From JAFAGO01 sp031987605 (GTDB taxonomy: Bacteria; Bacteroidota; Bacteroidia; Flavobacteriales; Weeksellaceae): a stretch of DNA of 64,000 bases. Under the pieces are notes generated by a model. It saw nothing but the letters and a program-made list of their open reading frames with translations, did no database searches and was not told where the DNA came from. Numbering within the stretch: position 1 is the first letter of the stretch; every line of letters starts with the position of its first letter. Location: positions 1 through 64,000 of the forward strand of contig DALZZF010000011.1 of NCBI GenBank assembly GCA_031987605.1, written 5' to 3'. A program made the position numbers and the translations under genes. Positions 8,220-17,028 of this stretch are shown here, in pieces.

Positions 8220-9098
8220 TTACTTATTTAATGATTTGCGAAATTCTATAGGAGAGAGTCCTGTATTGGCTTTGAAAAATTTGGTAAAATACGAATTGTC
8301 TTCAAAATACAAATCGTAAGCAATCTGCGAAATCGTATATTCGGAATTAACCAAAAGGCGTTTTGCTTCTAGAATAATCCTGTTTCTGATAATTTTTCCA
8401 ACTGTTTTTCCTGTGACTTTTTTACACAAAGTATTCAGATAATTTGGAGTAACTGAAAGATGGTCTGCATAAAACTTGGGATTATGGGCTTCCATAAAAT
8501 GTTTTTCCAGTAGTTTCTCAAATTTTACAAGAAGATAGTTATTATTGATAATTTCATTTTCTGGGTTTTCATCTTTCGTTTTTACGGAAATCAGCAGTAG
8601 AATTTCTAGAACAAGCGTCTGAATACAATGCATTTTAAATTTGGAATCTGATTTTGCCATTTCAATAATCTTGGCAATGGTAAATTCAAGCTCATCTTTG
8701 CAACTTTCAACCTTGCGAAAACCAAATTTTCCACTTTTACTGAAAACAGGTAAAGAATTGATAAAGTCTTTCTGCGATAGAAAATCGTTAAAAAACTCTT
8801 CCCTGAAATTAATCATGATTCCTTCCTGATTTGCGGATGTAAATCTCAAATCGTGTACTTGTCCTGGACTAAGAAAAAAAATTGTACCATCCTCAATGTT
8901 CCATTCCTGAAAGTCTACATAATGAATTCCTTCTCCTTTATTCACATACAAAATCTGAAAAAAAGAATGTCTGTGTGGAATTTTTGGAATGTACAAATCT
9001 TCTTCCACAATCTGGTTCAGACTGTGTATCACAAAAGGTTTATTCTGCTTTGCTCTCTCCGGAATATCGCAGGATGTAAGAATCGGAATATCCATCAA
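8220..9098 (-). CDS. AraC family transcriptional regulator with cupin sensor domain
   Basis: A 292-aa regulator. The N-terminal 150 residues form an AraC-type cupin (PHRHSFFQILYVNKGEG, then IEDGTIFFLSPGQVH). The C-terminal 100 residues carry two helix-turn-helix motifs; the second is ISQIAYDLYFEDNSYFTKFF followed by TGLSPIEFR, the AraC signature. It lies immediately upstream of the cyd operon in the same direction, so it may control cyd or the surrounding redox genes. The inducer is unknown. A terminator at 9114-9138 isolates it from the genes upstream. Confidence 0.9.
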   Translation of the reverse strand: MMDIPILTSCDIPERAKQNKPFVIHSLNQIVEEDLYIPKIPHRHSFFQILYVNKGEGIHYVDFQEWNIEDGTIFFLSPGQVHDLRFTSANQEGIMINFREEFFNDFLSQKDFINSLPVFSKSGKFGFRKVESCKDELEFTIAKIIEMAKSDSKFKMHCIQTLVLEILLLISVKTKDENPENEIINNNYLLVKFEKLLEKHFMEAHNPKFYADHLSVTPNYLNTLCKKVTGKTVGKIIRNRIILEAKRLLVNSEYTISQIAYDLYFEDNSYFTKFFKANTGLSPIEFRKSLNK

Positions 9099-9113
9099 CT
9101 AAAAAATTGAAAA

Positions 9114-9138
9114 CCCTTTTACTAATATAGTAAAAGGG
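9114..9138 (-). terminator. Rho-independent terminator after the DUF2892 gene
   Basis: A perfect 11-bp stem (CCCTTTTACTA / TAGTAAAAGGG) with a 3-nt loop. On the minus strand it is followed by a T-rich tail. It lies between the DUF2892 gene stop (9157) and the AraC gene start (9098). Confidence 0.75.
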
Positions 9139-9156
9139 CTAAAATTTTAGATAGAT

Positions 9157-9366
9157 TTATATGGAACAACTTTTTGATCCACTTTTCTTTACACCTAATT
9201 TATTGAGAATCATATACATTAAACACCAATCAGTTATGGAATGAATTAACATATTGACGCCAACAAATCCAGTAAGCCAAAACCAATTTTGGTTGACGAA
9301 AATCCCTAGTAATAAACTGGTTAAAATTAAAGTTCCTGCAATAGCATGGACAATTCTTGTTTGCAT
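9157..9366 (-). CDS. DUF2892 family inner-membrane protein
   Basis: A 69-aa protein with two transmembrane helices (IAGTLILTSLLLGIFV and FVGVNMLIHSITDWCLMYMI) of the YgaP-like DUF2892 family. That family is often fused to, or encoded next to, rhodaneses and is thought to handle sulfane sulfur at the membrane. A Cys sits in the second helix and another near the C-terminus (KSCSI). It is the last gene before the terminator. A second DUF2892-like protein is encoded at 17703-17939. Confidence 0.8.
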   Translation of the reverse strand: MQTRIVHAIAGTLILTSLLLGIFVNQNWFWLTGFVGVNMLIHSITDWCLMYMILNKLGVKKSGSKSCSI

Positions 9367-9395
9367 ATTTTTTATTTTTATTGATTGTTTACGTT

Positions 9396-9587
9396 CTACT
9401 TTTTCTCAAAAACAGATACTACCAGATAGCCCATTATTACTCCATAAATGATACTGCTCAAAGGACGGGAAGTAATCGCACAGCTTCCTGTACTGCAGCC
9501 GATAAAGTAATAGTACAAATAACCTGCAACTCCTCCTGCAAAAACTCCGATAAGTGATACGAGTCTCTTTCTATTTAAAATTTTCAT
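9396..9587 (-). CDS. DUF6132 family small membrane protein
   Basis: A 63-aa protein with two hydrophobic helices flanking a cysteine-bearing loop (GCSTGSCAITSRP), the hallmark of DUF6132. The function is unknown; the family occurs near redox and sulfur genes. Its start overlaps the end of the PII-like gene by 17 bases, indicating translational coupling. Confidence 0.78.
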   Translation of the reverse strand: MKILNRKRLVSLIGVFAGGVAGYLYYYFIGCSTGSCAITSRPLSSIIYGVIMGYLVVSVFEKK

Positions 9588-9876
9588 TTTCTAAATCTAT
9601 TGTTGTAATATGAATCTTTGAAACCGTTTCTTGCTTTTGATTGAATTCTTTTACACTTCTATAAATATCGTCAATACAAGTGCAGTCTGAAAAAACTGTA
9701 AAAAGTAGTGAATCTATGGACACATGATCTGTCGAAAACCAACTATGTGCACCTATTCCAGTGTTTTTATATCCTTTCACAGACTGATAGGAAAATGACC
9801 TTACTCCTGAATGTTTAAGAATATTGATAACATCTGTTTCAAATTCTTCTATTGCGGTAATTAACAATAATTTCAT
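9571..9876 (-). CDS. PII-like / DUF3240-type small regulatory protein
   Basis: A 101-aa soluble protein beginning MKLLLITAIEEFETDVINIL, with alternating strands and helices and a C-terminal IHITTIDLE strand. This resembles PII-like ferredoxin-fold proteins found downstream of RND efflux genes, which can bind metals or nucleotides. It has two closely spaced cysteines (SDCTCID). It follows the RND permease gene across a hairpin. The function is inferred from fold and neighbourhood only. Confidence 0.6.
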   Translation of the reverse strand: MKLLLITAIEEFETDVINILKHSGVRSFSYQSVKGYKNTGIGAHSWFSTDHVSIDSLLFTVFSDCTCIDDIYRSVKEFNQKQETVSKIHITTIDLENENFK

Positions 9877-9900
9877 AGGACAAATATTTAATTTTTACAA

Positions 9901-9929
9901 ATCTCACAGGTTATTGAAACCTATGAGAT
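9901..9929 (-). terminator. Hairpin after the RND permease gene
   Basis: A 12-bp inverted repeat, ATCTCACAGGTT / AACCTATGAGAT, with one mismatch and a 5-nt loop. It is followed on the minus strand by a T-rich stretch. It lies 11 nt beyond the permease stop and probably attenuates transcription into the three small downstream genes. Confidence 0.6.
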
Positions 9930-9939
9930 TTTAATAGTT

Positions 9940-12900
9940 TTATTCTTCAGAATTTTTATTATCAACATTTATATTTCCTTCCCATTTCTTTTTTTCAGTC
10001 ATGTAATACACCAACGGAACCACCAAAAGTGTGAGCACCGTAGAAACAATCGCTCCGAAAACCAACGAAATCGCCAATCCCTGAAAAATCGGATCGAAAA
10101 GAATAATCACGGCTCCAATTACAACTGCTCCGGTTGTTAAAAGAATCGGTGTTGTTCTTACAGCTCCGGCTTCGATGATGGCTTGTTTAATTGGGATTCC
10201 TTCGTTGAGACGGATTTCGATAAAGTCAATCAACAAAACCGAATTCCGAACCATCACACCTGCCAACGCAATCATTCCGATAAAGGAAGTTGCGGTGAAA
10301 AAAGCGCCTAAAAGCCAATGTCCAAGAACGATTCCAATCAATGAAAGTGGAATCGCAACCATCATCACAATCGGTGTTTTGAAGTTTTGAAACCAACCAA
10401 CAATCAACATATAGATCACGATGATTACGACCGCAAATGCAGTTCCCAAATCACGGAAAACTTCTAGCGTAATTTGCCATTCTCCGTCCCATTTTACGGT
10501 ATAATCGCTTTCACTTTCGGGTTGTCCCATGTACAATTCGCCAAGAGAATAGCCTTTTGGAAGTTGGATGTTTTTTAATTTTTCTTCCATTCCGAGAATT
10601 GCGTAAGCCGGACTTTCGAGTTTTCCTGCCATGTCTGCCATAACGTAAACTACGCGCATTTGGTCTTTTCGGTAAATGGATTTTTCGAGTTCTTTTTCTT
10701 CTACTTTCACCAAATCTGAAACCGGAACCGTTCCCATTTGTCCTTTTACTTTTAACGCAGTCACCTCCTGAATTGTGGATTTATCGGCATCTTTCAATTT
10801 CATGACGATGTTGACAGGATCGGCAGATTTTTCATCGTAGAGATTTCCGATGGGATGTTGCCCGATTAAATACGTCATATTTCCGACGATTTGTTGCGGT
10901 GCGATTCCATTCAACATGGATTTTTCGTTGTCGGGAATTAGTTTAAATTCTTTCTGAGCATCTTCAATTCTTGTATCGATATCGACAACATCATCTGTAT
11001 TGTGAAGGATTTTCTCGACCTCTTTTGCAATGCGGATTTGTTCATCGTAATCAGGTCCGTAGATTTCGGCAACAATGGTGGACAAAACCGGTGGTCCTGG
11101 CGGAACTTCTACAATTTTTACATTCGCATTGTATTTTTTTGCGATTTTCTGAACTTCCGGACGGATTTTTTTTGCAACGTCGTGACTTTGTTCTTTTCGG
11201 TCTTCTTTGTGCAAAAGATTGACTTGAATATCCGCAGTATTGCTGTTGCCACGCATGTCGTAATGACGAACCAAACCATTAAATGTAATCGGTGCGGACG
11301 AACCTACATAATTCTGATAATTCACAACTTCCGGAACGGTTTTCAGATATTGAGCGATGTCTTGAGTGACAGCATTTGTTCTTTCCAATGTTGTTCCTTC
11401 AGGCATATCAATCACGACCTGAATTTCATTTTTATTGTCAAAAGGAAGCATTTTTACCGCTACCCATTTTGTGAAAAATGCCGCAACTGAAATCAAAAGT
11501 AAAACTGCGGTAATTCCCAACATCGTCCATCTTTTCGATTTTGAATTTAAAAGTGGTTGCTCAATTTTTTTGTAAATTTTATAGATTCTGTTGGTTTCTA
11601 AGCCTTGTTCTTCTTTGTGTTTTTCGTCGTCTTTTACTTTCAATAAATGAAAACCTAAATAAGGCGTCACGGTTAATGCAACAAATAATGAAAGCATCAT
11701 CGCAATTGAAGCGCCAATCGGCATTGGCGACATATAAGGTCCCATCATTCCGGAAACGAAAGCCATCGGTAAAATAGCAGCAATTACCGTAAATGTTGCC
11801 AAAATTGTAGGATTTCCAACTTCGTTAATCGCATAAATCGCGGCTTGTTTGAATGGAAGTTTCTTCATGTGAAAATGTCGGTGCATATTTTCAGCGATGA
11901 TGATGCTGTCATCGACGACAATTCCGACCACGAAAACGAGCGCAAAAAGCGTAATTCTATTGAGTGTATAGCCTAAAATGTAATAACTGAAAAGCGTCAA
12001 AGCAAACGTCAACGGAACGGAAAAAAACACGACCAATCCACCTCTCCAACCCATTGCCAACATCACGAGAATTGTTACCGCAATAATCGCAACGCCCAAA
12101 TGCAACAACAATTCTGAAACTTTGTGAGAAGCCGTTTCTCCGTAATTTCTGGTGATTTCTACATGAACATCATCGGGAACAATGTTTTTTTTCAATCCAT
12201 CAATTTTGGTTAAAATTTGTTCGGAAATTTTCATGGCATCGGCACCTTTCACTTTGGAAACCGAAAGCGTAATTGCAGGATATTCCGATTTGAATTTTTT
12301 CCCGTTTTCAGCGGCATTTCCATATCCAAAACTCACATAATTTGCAGGATCAGAAGGTCCGTCCGAAATTTTTGCGACTTGTTTCAGATAAACTGGCATA
12401 TTTTGAGAAGTTCCAATGACGAGATTTTCTACATCTTCCGCAGAATTCAGAAATTGTCCGGTTGTCAAAAGATATTCCGTATCATTGGAATCGAATGTTC
12501 CCGATTGTGAACTTCCATTATTCGCCTGAATCATTTGCATTACGGAAAGTGCATCAACATTCAGTTCCGCCATTTTGTCTTTATCCAACGTCACGGAAAG
12601 TTGCCGGTTTCTTCCGCCAATCACATTCGTTACGGAAACATCTTTGATTTTTTTGACTTCAGAGGAAAGTTCTTCTCCAATTTGCCGAAGTTGAAAATCA
12701 TTGTATTTTTCACTCCAAAGTGTAATTCCCAACATCGGGACATCATCGATAGAACGTGTTTTTACCATCGGTTCCATGACTTCTTTTGGGAACTCGTTTT
12801 TGTGTTTCATCAATTCGTCATACAATTTGACGTAGGAACGTTCCGTATCTTCCCCAACATAAAACTGAACAATAATCATGGCTTGTCCGTTCATCGCCAT

Positions 12901-13161
12901 AGAATGCACATGTTCTACGCCTTTAATGTTGGAAATAATGTGCTCCAATGGTTTTACAACGCGGCTTTCCACTTCTTTCGGGTTTGCTCCGGGATAACCA
13001 ACCATAACATCCGCCATCGGAATGATGATTTGTGGTTCTTCTTCTCTTGGTATTAATGTCGAACTGTACACACCGATAATCATGAGTGCAATCATCAATA
13101 AAATCGTCAATTTTGAATTGATGAAAAACTCTGCAATACGTCCTGCGAATCCTTTTTCCAT
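9940..13161 (-). CDS. RND efflux transporter permease subunit
   Basis: Inner-membrane proton-driven pump of an RND tripartite system. The 1073-aa length is typical. Visible features are the N-terminal transmembrane helix, the large porter loop, the TM4 proton-relay aspartates in FVVGIVVDDSIIIAENMHRH, a second set of helices near the C-terminus (GVMVRNSVLLIDF), and a charged C-terminal tail. The family is the Bacteroidetes branch of AcrB/HAE1-like pumps; the substrate cannot be read from sequence. It is the third gene of a TolC-adaptor-permease operon driven from 15740, within the sulfur regulon, so export of a sulfur-stress metabolite is possible but unproven. Confidence 0.93.
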   Translation of the reverse strand: MEKGFAGRIAEFFINSKLTILLMIALMIIGVYSSTLIPREEEPQIIIPMADVMVGYPGANPKEVESRVVKPLEHIISNIKGVEHVHSMAMNGQAMIIVQFYVGEDTERSYVKLYDELMKHKNEFPKEVMEPMVKTRSIDDVPMLGITLWSEKYNDFQLRQIGEELSSEVKKIKDVSVTNVIGGRNRQLSVTLDKDKMAELNVDALSVMQMIQANNGSSQSGTFDSNDTEYLLTTGQFLNSAEDVENLVIGTSQNMPVYLKQVAKISDGPSDPANYVSFGYGNAAENGKKFKSEYPAITLSVSKVKGADAMKISEQILTKIDGLKKNIVPDDVHVEITRNYGETASHKVSELLLHLGVAIIAVTILVMLAMGWRGGLVVFFSVPLTFALTLFSYYILGYTLNRITLFALVFVVGIVVDDSIIIAENMHRHFHMKKLPFKQAAIYAINEVGNPTILATFTVIAAILPMAFVSGMMGPYMSPMPIGASIAMMLSLFVALTVTPYLGFHLLKVKDDEKHKEEQGLETNRIYKIYKKIEQPLLNSKSKRWTMLGITAVLLLISVAAFFTKWVAVKMLPFDNKNEIQVVIDMPEGTTLERTNAVTQDIAQYLKTVPEVVNYQNYVGSSAPITFNGLVRHYDMRGNSNTADIQVNLLHKEDRKEQSHDVAKKIRPEVQKIAKKYNANVKIVEVPPGPPVLSTIVAEIYGPDYDEQIRIAKEVEKILHNTDDVVDIDTRIEDAQKEFKLIPDNEKSMLNGIAPQQIVGNMTYLIGQHPIGNLYDEKSADPVNIVMKLKDADKSTIQEVTALKVKGQMGTVPVSDLVKVEEKELEKSIYRKDQMRVVYVMADMAGKLESPAYAILGMEEKLKNIQLPKGYSLGELYMGQPESESDYTVKWDGEWQITLEVFRDLGTAFAVVIIVIYMLIVGWFQNFKTPIVMMVAIPLSLIGIVLGHWLLGAFFTATSFIGMIALAGVMVRNSVLLIDFIEIRLNEGIPIKQAIIEAGAVRTTPILLTTGAVVIGAVIILFDPIFQGLAISLVFGAIVSTVLTLLVVPLVYYMTEKKKWEGNINVDNKNSEE

Positions 13162-13178
13162 AAAAAATATATTTTTTA

Positions 13179-13264
13179 ATGTAACAATGAATTAATCTAA
13201 CAGTGTAACAATGATTTAAGGATGAAATCCGATTGGTACATTGGTAAATTGTTAGACTGTTACA
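13179..13264. repeat. TGTAACA-type intergenic repeats between adaptor and permease genes
   Basis: The 103-nt gap between two operon genes contains TGTAACAATGA twice in direct orientation (from 13180 and 13204) and related words in inverted orientation (TTGTTAGACTGTTACATTAC). It is likely a degenerate intergenic repeat of this lineage. It resembles the Crp operator half-site but lacks its spacing. Confidence 0.4.
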
Positions 13265-14353
13265 TTACTTAATTTGAATTTTTGCTCCGTTAAACAATCT
13301 TCCATTCGAGGAAATGATATACGATTCTTTGTTATCGAGACCTGAAAGAATTTCGACTTGATCTCCCAAGGTTTTTCCGACTTTCACCCAACGTAAAACA
13401 GCGGTGTTTTGAGAACTTACGACATAAACTCCGGTTAATTGTCCGTTTTTCACCAAAGCCGATTTTGGAACCATCACACTTTCCTGAAAATCCTGATTGA
13501 TTTTTCCAGAGTTTTTAAATGGAAATTGCACATTCACAAACATTCCCGGAAGTAAATCCGAGGCGTTGTGAAGATTGATTTTCACCATGTATTGTCCACC
13601 TGTATTGGCTGCTGATTTGCTGATTTCGGAAACCGTTCCGGAAACCGTTTTGTTTAAGGATTTCATGGTAATTTCTACGGACATTCCTTCGTTGATTTGC
13701 GTAATATTTTGCTCGGAAACCAACACTTGTGCTTGCAAAGAAGAAGGAGATTCTATCGTGAGAAGTGGCATTCCCGGATTTGCTAAATCGCCTTGCGAAG
13801 CATATTTTGCCGTCACAGTCCCGGAAATTGGCGCGGTTACATTCGTGTAACGATATTGTGCATTCACTTCATTCTTCATTTGCTGTGCGGCTTGCAATCC
13901 GGCTTGTGCCATTTCGTAACGAGCACGCATATCATCGAGTTCTTTTTGGGAAGCGCTTTGCGTTTTATACAAATTGGAAAAACGTTCGTAATCTTTTTTT
14001 GCACTATTGAAGTTGGCTTGAGCTTGAGAAATCTGAGCATTGGCTTGTCCTCCTTTTGCTTGAATGTCAGAAGCATTAATGCTCACCAAAAGTTGTCCTG
14101 CGCGAACATTTTGACCAACTTCGATGTTCATTCCGGTGATGTAACCCATCATTCTTGTGGAAACATTCACGGAATTTTTTGCGACCAATTTTCCACTTGC
14201 AGAAACAAAACCATTATTGGAATTTGAGGAAGATTTGCTGACTGTAACCGAAATTGGTGCATCTTGATTCATTGCAGATTTTTCTTTGTCTGAAGAACAA
14301 CTCGATAACAAGATTGTACTGAAAATAAGAGGAATGTAAATATGTTTTTTCAT
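13265..14353 (-). CDS. RND efflux periplasmic adaptor (membrane fusion) lipoprotein
   Basis: Links the RND permease to the outer-membrane channel. The 362-aa protein has a lipoprotein signal (FSTILLSSCSSD). It then has a lipoyl-like half (INIEVGQNVRAGQLLVSIN near residue 80), a coiled-coil hairpin rich in Gln/Ala (about 100-165), the second lipoyl half (NVTAPISGTVTAKYASQGD), and a beta-barrel domain. The order is the standard HlyD/AcrA plan. It lies 32 nt downstream of the TolC gene. Confidence 0.93.
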   Translation of the reverse strand: MKKHIYIPLIFSTILLSSCSSDKEKSAMNQDAPISVTVSKSSSNSNNGFVSASGKLVAKNSVNVSTRMMGYITGMNIEVGQNVRAGQLLVSINASDIQAKGGQANAQISQAQANFNSAKKDYERFSNLYKTQSASQKELDDMRARYEMAQAGLQAAQQMKNEVNAQYRYTNVTAPISGTVTAKYASQGDLANPGMPLLTIESPSSLQAQVLVSEQNITQINEGMSVEITMKSLNKTVSGTVSEISKSAANTGGQYMVKINLHNASDLLPGMFVNVQFPFKNSGKINQDFQESVMVPKSALVKNGQLTGVYVVSSQNTAVLRWVKVGKTLGDQVEILSGLDNKESYIISSNGRLFNGAKIQIK

Positions 14354-14385
14354 TGGGATATTTTTTCTTTTTTAATCGAATTGGT

Positions 14386-15693
14386 TTACTTTTTCAAAAA
14401 TTCCAAATAGGCAATTGCCGTGTTATGCTCGAAAATGGCTTGTTGATATTCCAATTCTTTTTGGGACATCAAAGTTTCGGCAGAAAGCAAATCCGCTGAT
14501 TTTTCTAAACCTTGATCGTAACGATTTTTTCGGATTCTGTAGGCTTCTTTGCTTTGTTCCAAAGCCTGTTTTGTGAATGTAACTTTGGAATCTGCATCTT
14601 GAACAGACCTCGTTGCTTTATTCAGTTCCAATTGACTTTGTTTGGTGTATTGCTCGATTTCGGTTTGGGCTTTCGAGCGTTCGGATTTGTATTTTTCTTG
14701 TTCGGATTTTGATTTTAAACCATCGAAAATATTCCACGACAATTGAAGTCCGACCAAATAACCATTCGCATCAAACTGCGCGATTTTGTTGTCGTACATT
14801 TCCCAACTTCCAAAAGCGTTCAATCGTGGTAAAAATTTGGATTTTGAAGATTTCACCATTAAATCGTAGGCTTCCAAAGATTTGTTGTAGGCTTCTAAAT
14901 CTTTTCGGGAAGTGTTTAGTGAAAAATCGTTTTCAACCAAATTTCCTTTGTATTCCAAGGTTTCGGTTGGTTTCAGCAGTTTGTCTTTTGAATCTTCATT
15001 CAACAAAAAATAGAGATAATCCGAAGCGTTTTTGATATTGGAATCCGCCATTTGAATCTGGCTATTGATTTCACTCACGCGAACTTCCATATATAGAACT
15101 TCCGATTTTTGAATCAGTCCATTTTTGAAATAATTATCAATGAATTTTTTGTTGGCAAGCGTTGTTTCCTTAGCGTTTTCCAGCGTTTCTTTCATTTTGT
15201 ACGCCAACTGTAGTATCATATACGATTTCTTCAACTCGAATTGAATGTATTCTTTGGTGCGTTCGGTTTTAATATTCAGAACATCGGCTTTTATTTGACC
15301 TGCTTTTTTCTGATACACCGCATCCATATTGATAATCGGTTGTTGAACTTCCACTTTTGTCCCGAAATTGGAAATGCTTTTTGGACTGTTTAGATTATCC
15401 GGATTGAAATCCATCATCGTAATTCGTTCCTGATTGAGTTTAGAACCAAATGCCATCAAAGGATTATTGGTATTGGTAAATGTATAAGAAGCCGTTACAT
15501 TGGGAAGATACATTGCGCGTGTTCCGAGAAGTTCGGTTTGGGCAAGATCGGCTTCACTTTTAGCCATTTTTACCTGAAGATTTTCGTTGAGTGATTTGGC
15601 TTCGATTTCGGCTTGGGAAATAGGAACCGTTTGCTGCGAATAAGCAGAAAAGGAGAGGTTTAATGCCAAAACGGAAAACAGTATTTGTTTCAT
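14386..15693 (-). CDS. TolC family outer-membrane channel protein
   Basis: Outer-membrane exit duct of the tripartite pump. The 435-aa protein has a cleavable signal (ending in AYSQQ) and two TolC repeats made of long alpha-helices (residues about 140-250 and 330-430) with the usual Ala/Gln/Lys composition. It is the first gene of the efflux operon. Its ATG lies 17 nt behind the -7 box of a Crp-regulated promoter (15740-15755). Confidence 0.93.
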   Translation of the reverse strand: MKQILFSVLALNLSFSAYSQQTVPISQAEIEAKSLNENLQVKMAKSEADLAQTELLGTRAMYLPNVTASYTFTNTNNPLMAFGSKLNQERITMMDFNPDNLNSPKSISNFGTKVEVQQPIINMDAVYQKKAGQIKADVLNIKTERTKEYIQFELKKSYMILQLAYKMKETLENAKETTLANKKFIDNYFKNGLIQKSEVLYMEVRVSEINSQIQMADSNIKNASDYLYFLLNEDSKDKLLKPTETLEYKGNLVENDFSLNTSRKDLEAYNKSLEAYDLMVKSSKSKFLPRLNAFGSWEMYDNKIAQFDANGYLVGLQLSWNIFDGLKSKSEQEKYKSERSKAQTEIEQYTKQSQLELNKATRSVQDADSKVTFTKQALEQSKEAYRIRKNRYDQGLEKSADLLSAETLMSQKELEYQQAIFEHNTAIAYLEFLKK

Positions 15694-15739
15694 GTTCTCT
15701 TAATTTTCAGCAAAATTAGATTGACAGAATTTATCGTAC

Positions 15740-15755
15740 AGTGATGAATGTTACA
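15740..15755 (-). promoter_or_regulatory. Crp-type operator and promoter of the RND efflux operon
   Basis: On the minus strand the site reads TGTAACATTCATCACT; the 14-bp core is 15741-15754. After exactly 22 nt comes TAATTTTG (-7 box), then 17 nt to the tolC-like ATG. The diverging ynfA gene on the plus strand has no equivalent box at the mirrored position. Confidence 0.78.
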
Positions 15756-15820
15756 TAAGAAAGATTTTGAATAACCATTGAAGAGATACATTTTATAAAT
15801 TGCAATAAAAACAAATTGTA

Positions 15821-16147
15821 ATGGACGTTTTGAAATCAATAGGAATTTTTATTCTTGCCGGATTGTGCGAAATTGGTGGTGGCTATCTGATTTGGCTTTG
15901 GCTGAAAGAAGAAAAACCTTGGTGGTATGGTGTTTTAGGTGCTTTTATTTTGGTTTTTTATGGAGTTGTTGCAACTTGGCAGACCGCAAATTTTGCTCGA
16001 GTTTATGCAACATACGGCGGTTTTTTCGTGGTAATGTCTTTGCTTTGGGCAATGAAATTTGATGGTTTTTCTCCAGATAAATTTGATATTATTGGTGGAG
16101 TTATTGTTTTGGTTGGTGTCGGAATAATATATTATGCACCGAGATGA
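15821..16147 (+). CDS. YnfA family small membrane protein
   Basis: A 108-aa protein with four predicted transmembrane helices and the YnfA signatures LAGLCEIGGGYLIWLWL and ARVYATYGGFFVVMSLLW. The family is related to small multidrug resistance exporters. It is one of the few plus-strand genes in the block and diverges from the RND efflux operon. There is no gene partner in its direction. Confidence 0.92.
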   Translation: MDVLKSIGIFILAGLCEIGGGYLIWLWLKEEKPWWYGVLGAFILVFYGVVATWQTANFARVYATYGGFFVVMSLLWAMKFDGFSPDKFDIIGGVIVLVGVGIIYYAPR

Positions 16148-16151
16148 AAAC

Positions 16152-16178
16152 AAAAATGCCTCATCGTAAAATGAGGCA
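16152..16178 (-). terminator. Terminator of the rhodanese-OsmC operon
   Basis: An 8-bp stem TGCCTCAT / ATGAGGCA with a 6-nt loop. On the minus strand it is followed by TTTTTG, so it ends the OsmC transcript; the opposite strand lacks a T-run. Confidence 0.7.
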
Positions 16179-16207
16179 AAAAGGGATAAATAAATGATAT
16201 AGATGTT

Positions 16208-16642
16208 CTATTGAACTATAATTTTCGGAATCATTACGATTTCCGATTTTATAGAATTGGAAATAAGACAGTTGATTTCCGATTTTTCAAGAACTTTCAA
16301 CGCTTTTTCTCTTTCGGATTCATTTTTAATAGTAACAATGGGTTCCAATATAATTTCGGTCATCAGGAATTTTCCTTCTACTTGTTCCAATTTCCCTTTG
16401 GATTTGCATTCAAAATTTAAAAAATCAAGTTTAGAATTTTCTGCAATTGCCAGAAAAGTAGTCATTAGACAACTGCTAACTGCGGAGGTAAAAAGATGTT
16501 CGGGCGACCAAATATTTTCAACACCTTTCGGAAATTGCGGCGGTGTTGCAATTTCTACTTTTGTAGAAAGTTCGGGGGAAGACATTTCTCCGATGCGATT
16601 GTTTTTCCAAGAAATATCGACGTTGTAATAATGTGCTTCCAT
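16208..16642 (-). CDS. OsmC family peroxiredoxin-like protein
   Basis: A thiol-dependent peroxidase-fold protein of 144 aa. OsmC/Ohr proteins reduce organic hydroperoxides and also persulfides through two cysteines. Both are visible: one in SAVSSCLMTTFLA, one near residue 130 in KSEINCLISNS, each in the classic OsmC setting. The N-terminal beta-strand region (YYNVDISWKNNRIGEM) is typical. It lies 4 nt downstream of a rhodanese gene under the Crp-type promoter, which favours a persulfide-stress role over a purely osmotic one. Confidence 0.9.
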   Translation of the reverse strand: MEAHYYNVDISWKNNRIGEMSSPELSTKVEIATPPQFPKGVENIWSPEHLFTSAVSSCLMTTFLAIAENSKLDFLNFECKSKGKLEQVEGKFLMTEIILEPIVTIKNESEREKALKVLEKSEINCLISNSIKSEIVMIPKIIVQ

Positions 16643-16646
16643 ACGA

Positions 16647-16958
16647 TTAAAGTTTGTTATTTAAACTCATCCAACCGCCACCGTTGTGTACATCAGTATA
16701 GCCATTGTTTTGAAGAATTCCTTTCGCTGAAGCACTTCTCATTCCGGAAGCACAACAGGTAATGATGGTCTTGTTTTTGTCTTTTAATCTTGAAAGATTA
16801 TTTTGAAGCTCATTCACAGGAATATTAATGGCATTTTTCACGTGTCCACTGGCAAATTCGCTTTTGCTTCTAACGTCCACGATGATAGCACCCTTTTTTA
16901 CTAGTTCAGCATAATTGGTTTTTTCCAGACCGAATAAGTTTTTTATTGCATCTAACAT
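16647..16958 (-). CDS. Single-domain rhodanese
   Basis: A 103-aa cytoplasmic sulfurtransferase. It has the entry motif IIVDVRSKSEFASGHVKNA and the active-site loop CCASGMRSA with its cysteine in the expected place, then GGWMSLN at the end. It moves sulfane sulfur between thiols or to sulfite. It is the first gene of the rhodanese-OsmC pair; the ATG is 25 nt behind a TAATTTTG box that has a Crp-type site upstream. Confidence 0.92.
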   Translation of the reverse strand: MLDAIKNLFGLEKTNYAELVKKGAIIVDVRSKSEFASGHVKNAINIPVNELQNNLSRLKDKNKTIITCCASGMRSASAKGILQNNGYTDVHNGGGWMSLNNKL

Positions 16959-17012
16959 TTTAATTGAATTTTAAATTATAATGCAAAATTAAGATGTAGA
17001 AGAATTGTAGTA

Positions 17013-17028
17013 AGTGATGAAAGTTACA
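17013..17028 (-). promoter_or_regulatory. Crp-type operator and promoter of the rhodanese-OsmC operon
   Basis: On the minus strand the site reads TGTAACTTTCATCACT; the 14-bp core is 17014-17027. It is followed after 22 nt by TAATTTTG (16991-16984). It overlaps the last codons of the Crp/Fnr gene. Confidence 0.78.

Noticed and set aside
11002..11490. A 162-codon plus-strand frame inside the RND permease gene
   Set aside because: Antisense shadow with low-complexity composition.
12535..13056. A 173-codon plus-strand frame inside the RND permease gene
   Set aside because: Antisense shadow; the RND permease reads through with conserved motifs.
13179..13264. Crp-type operator from TGTAACA words between the adaptor and permease genes
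   Set aside because: The half-sites are not arranged as TGTRA-N6-TYACA and no box lies at 22 nt; it looks like a degenerate intergenic repeat.
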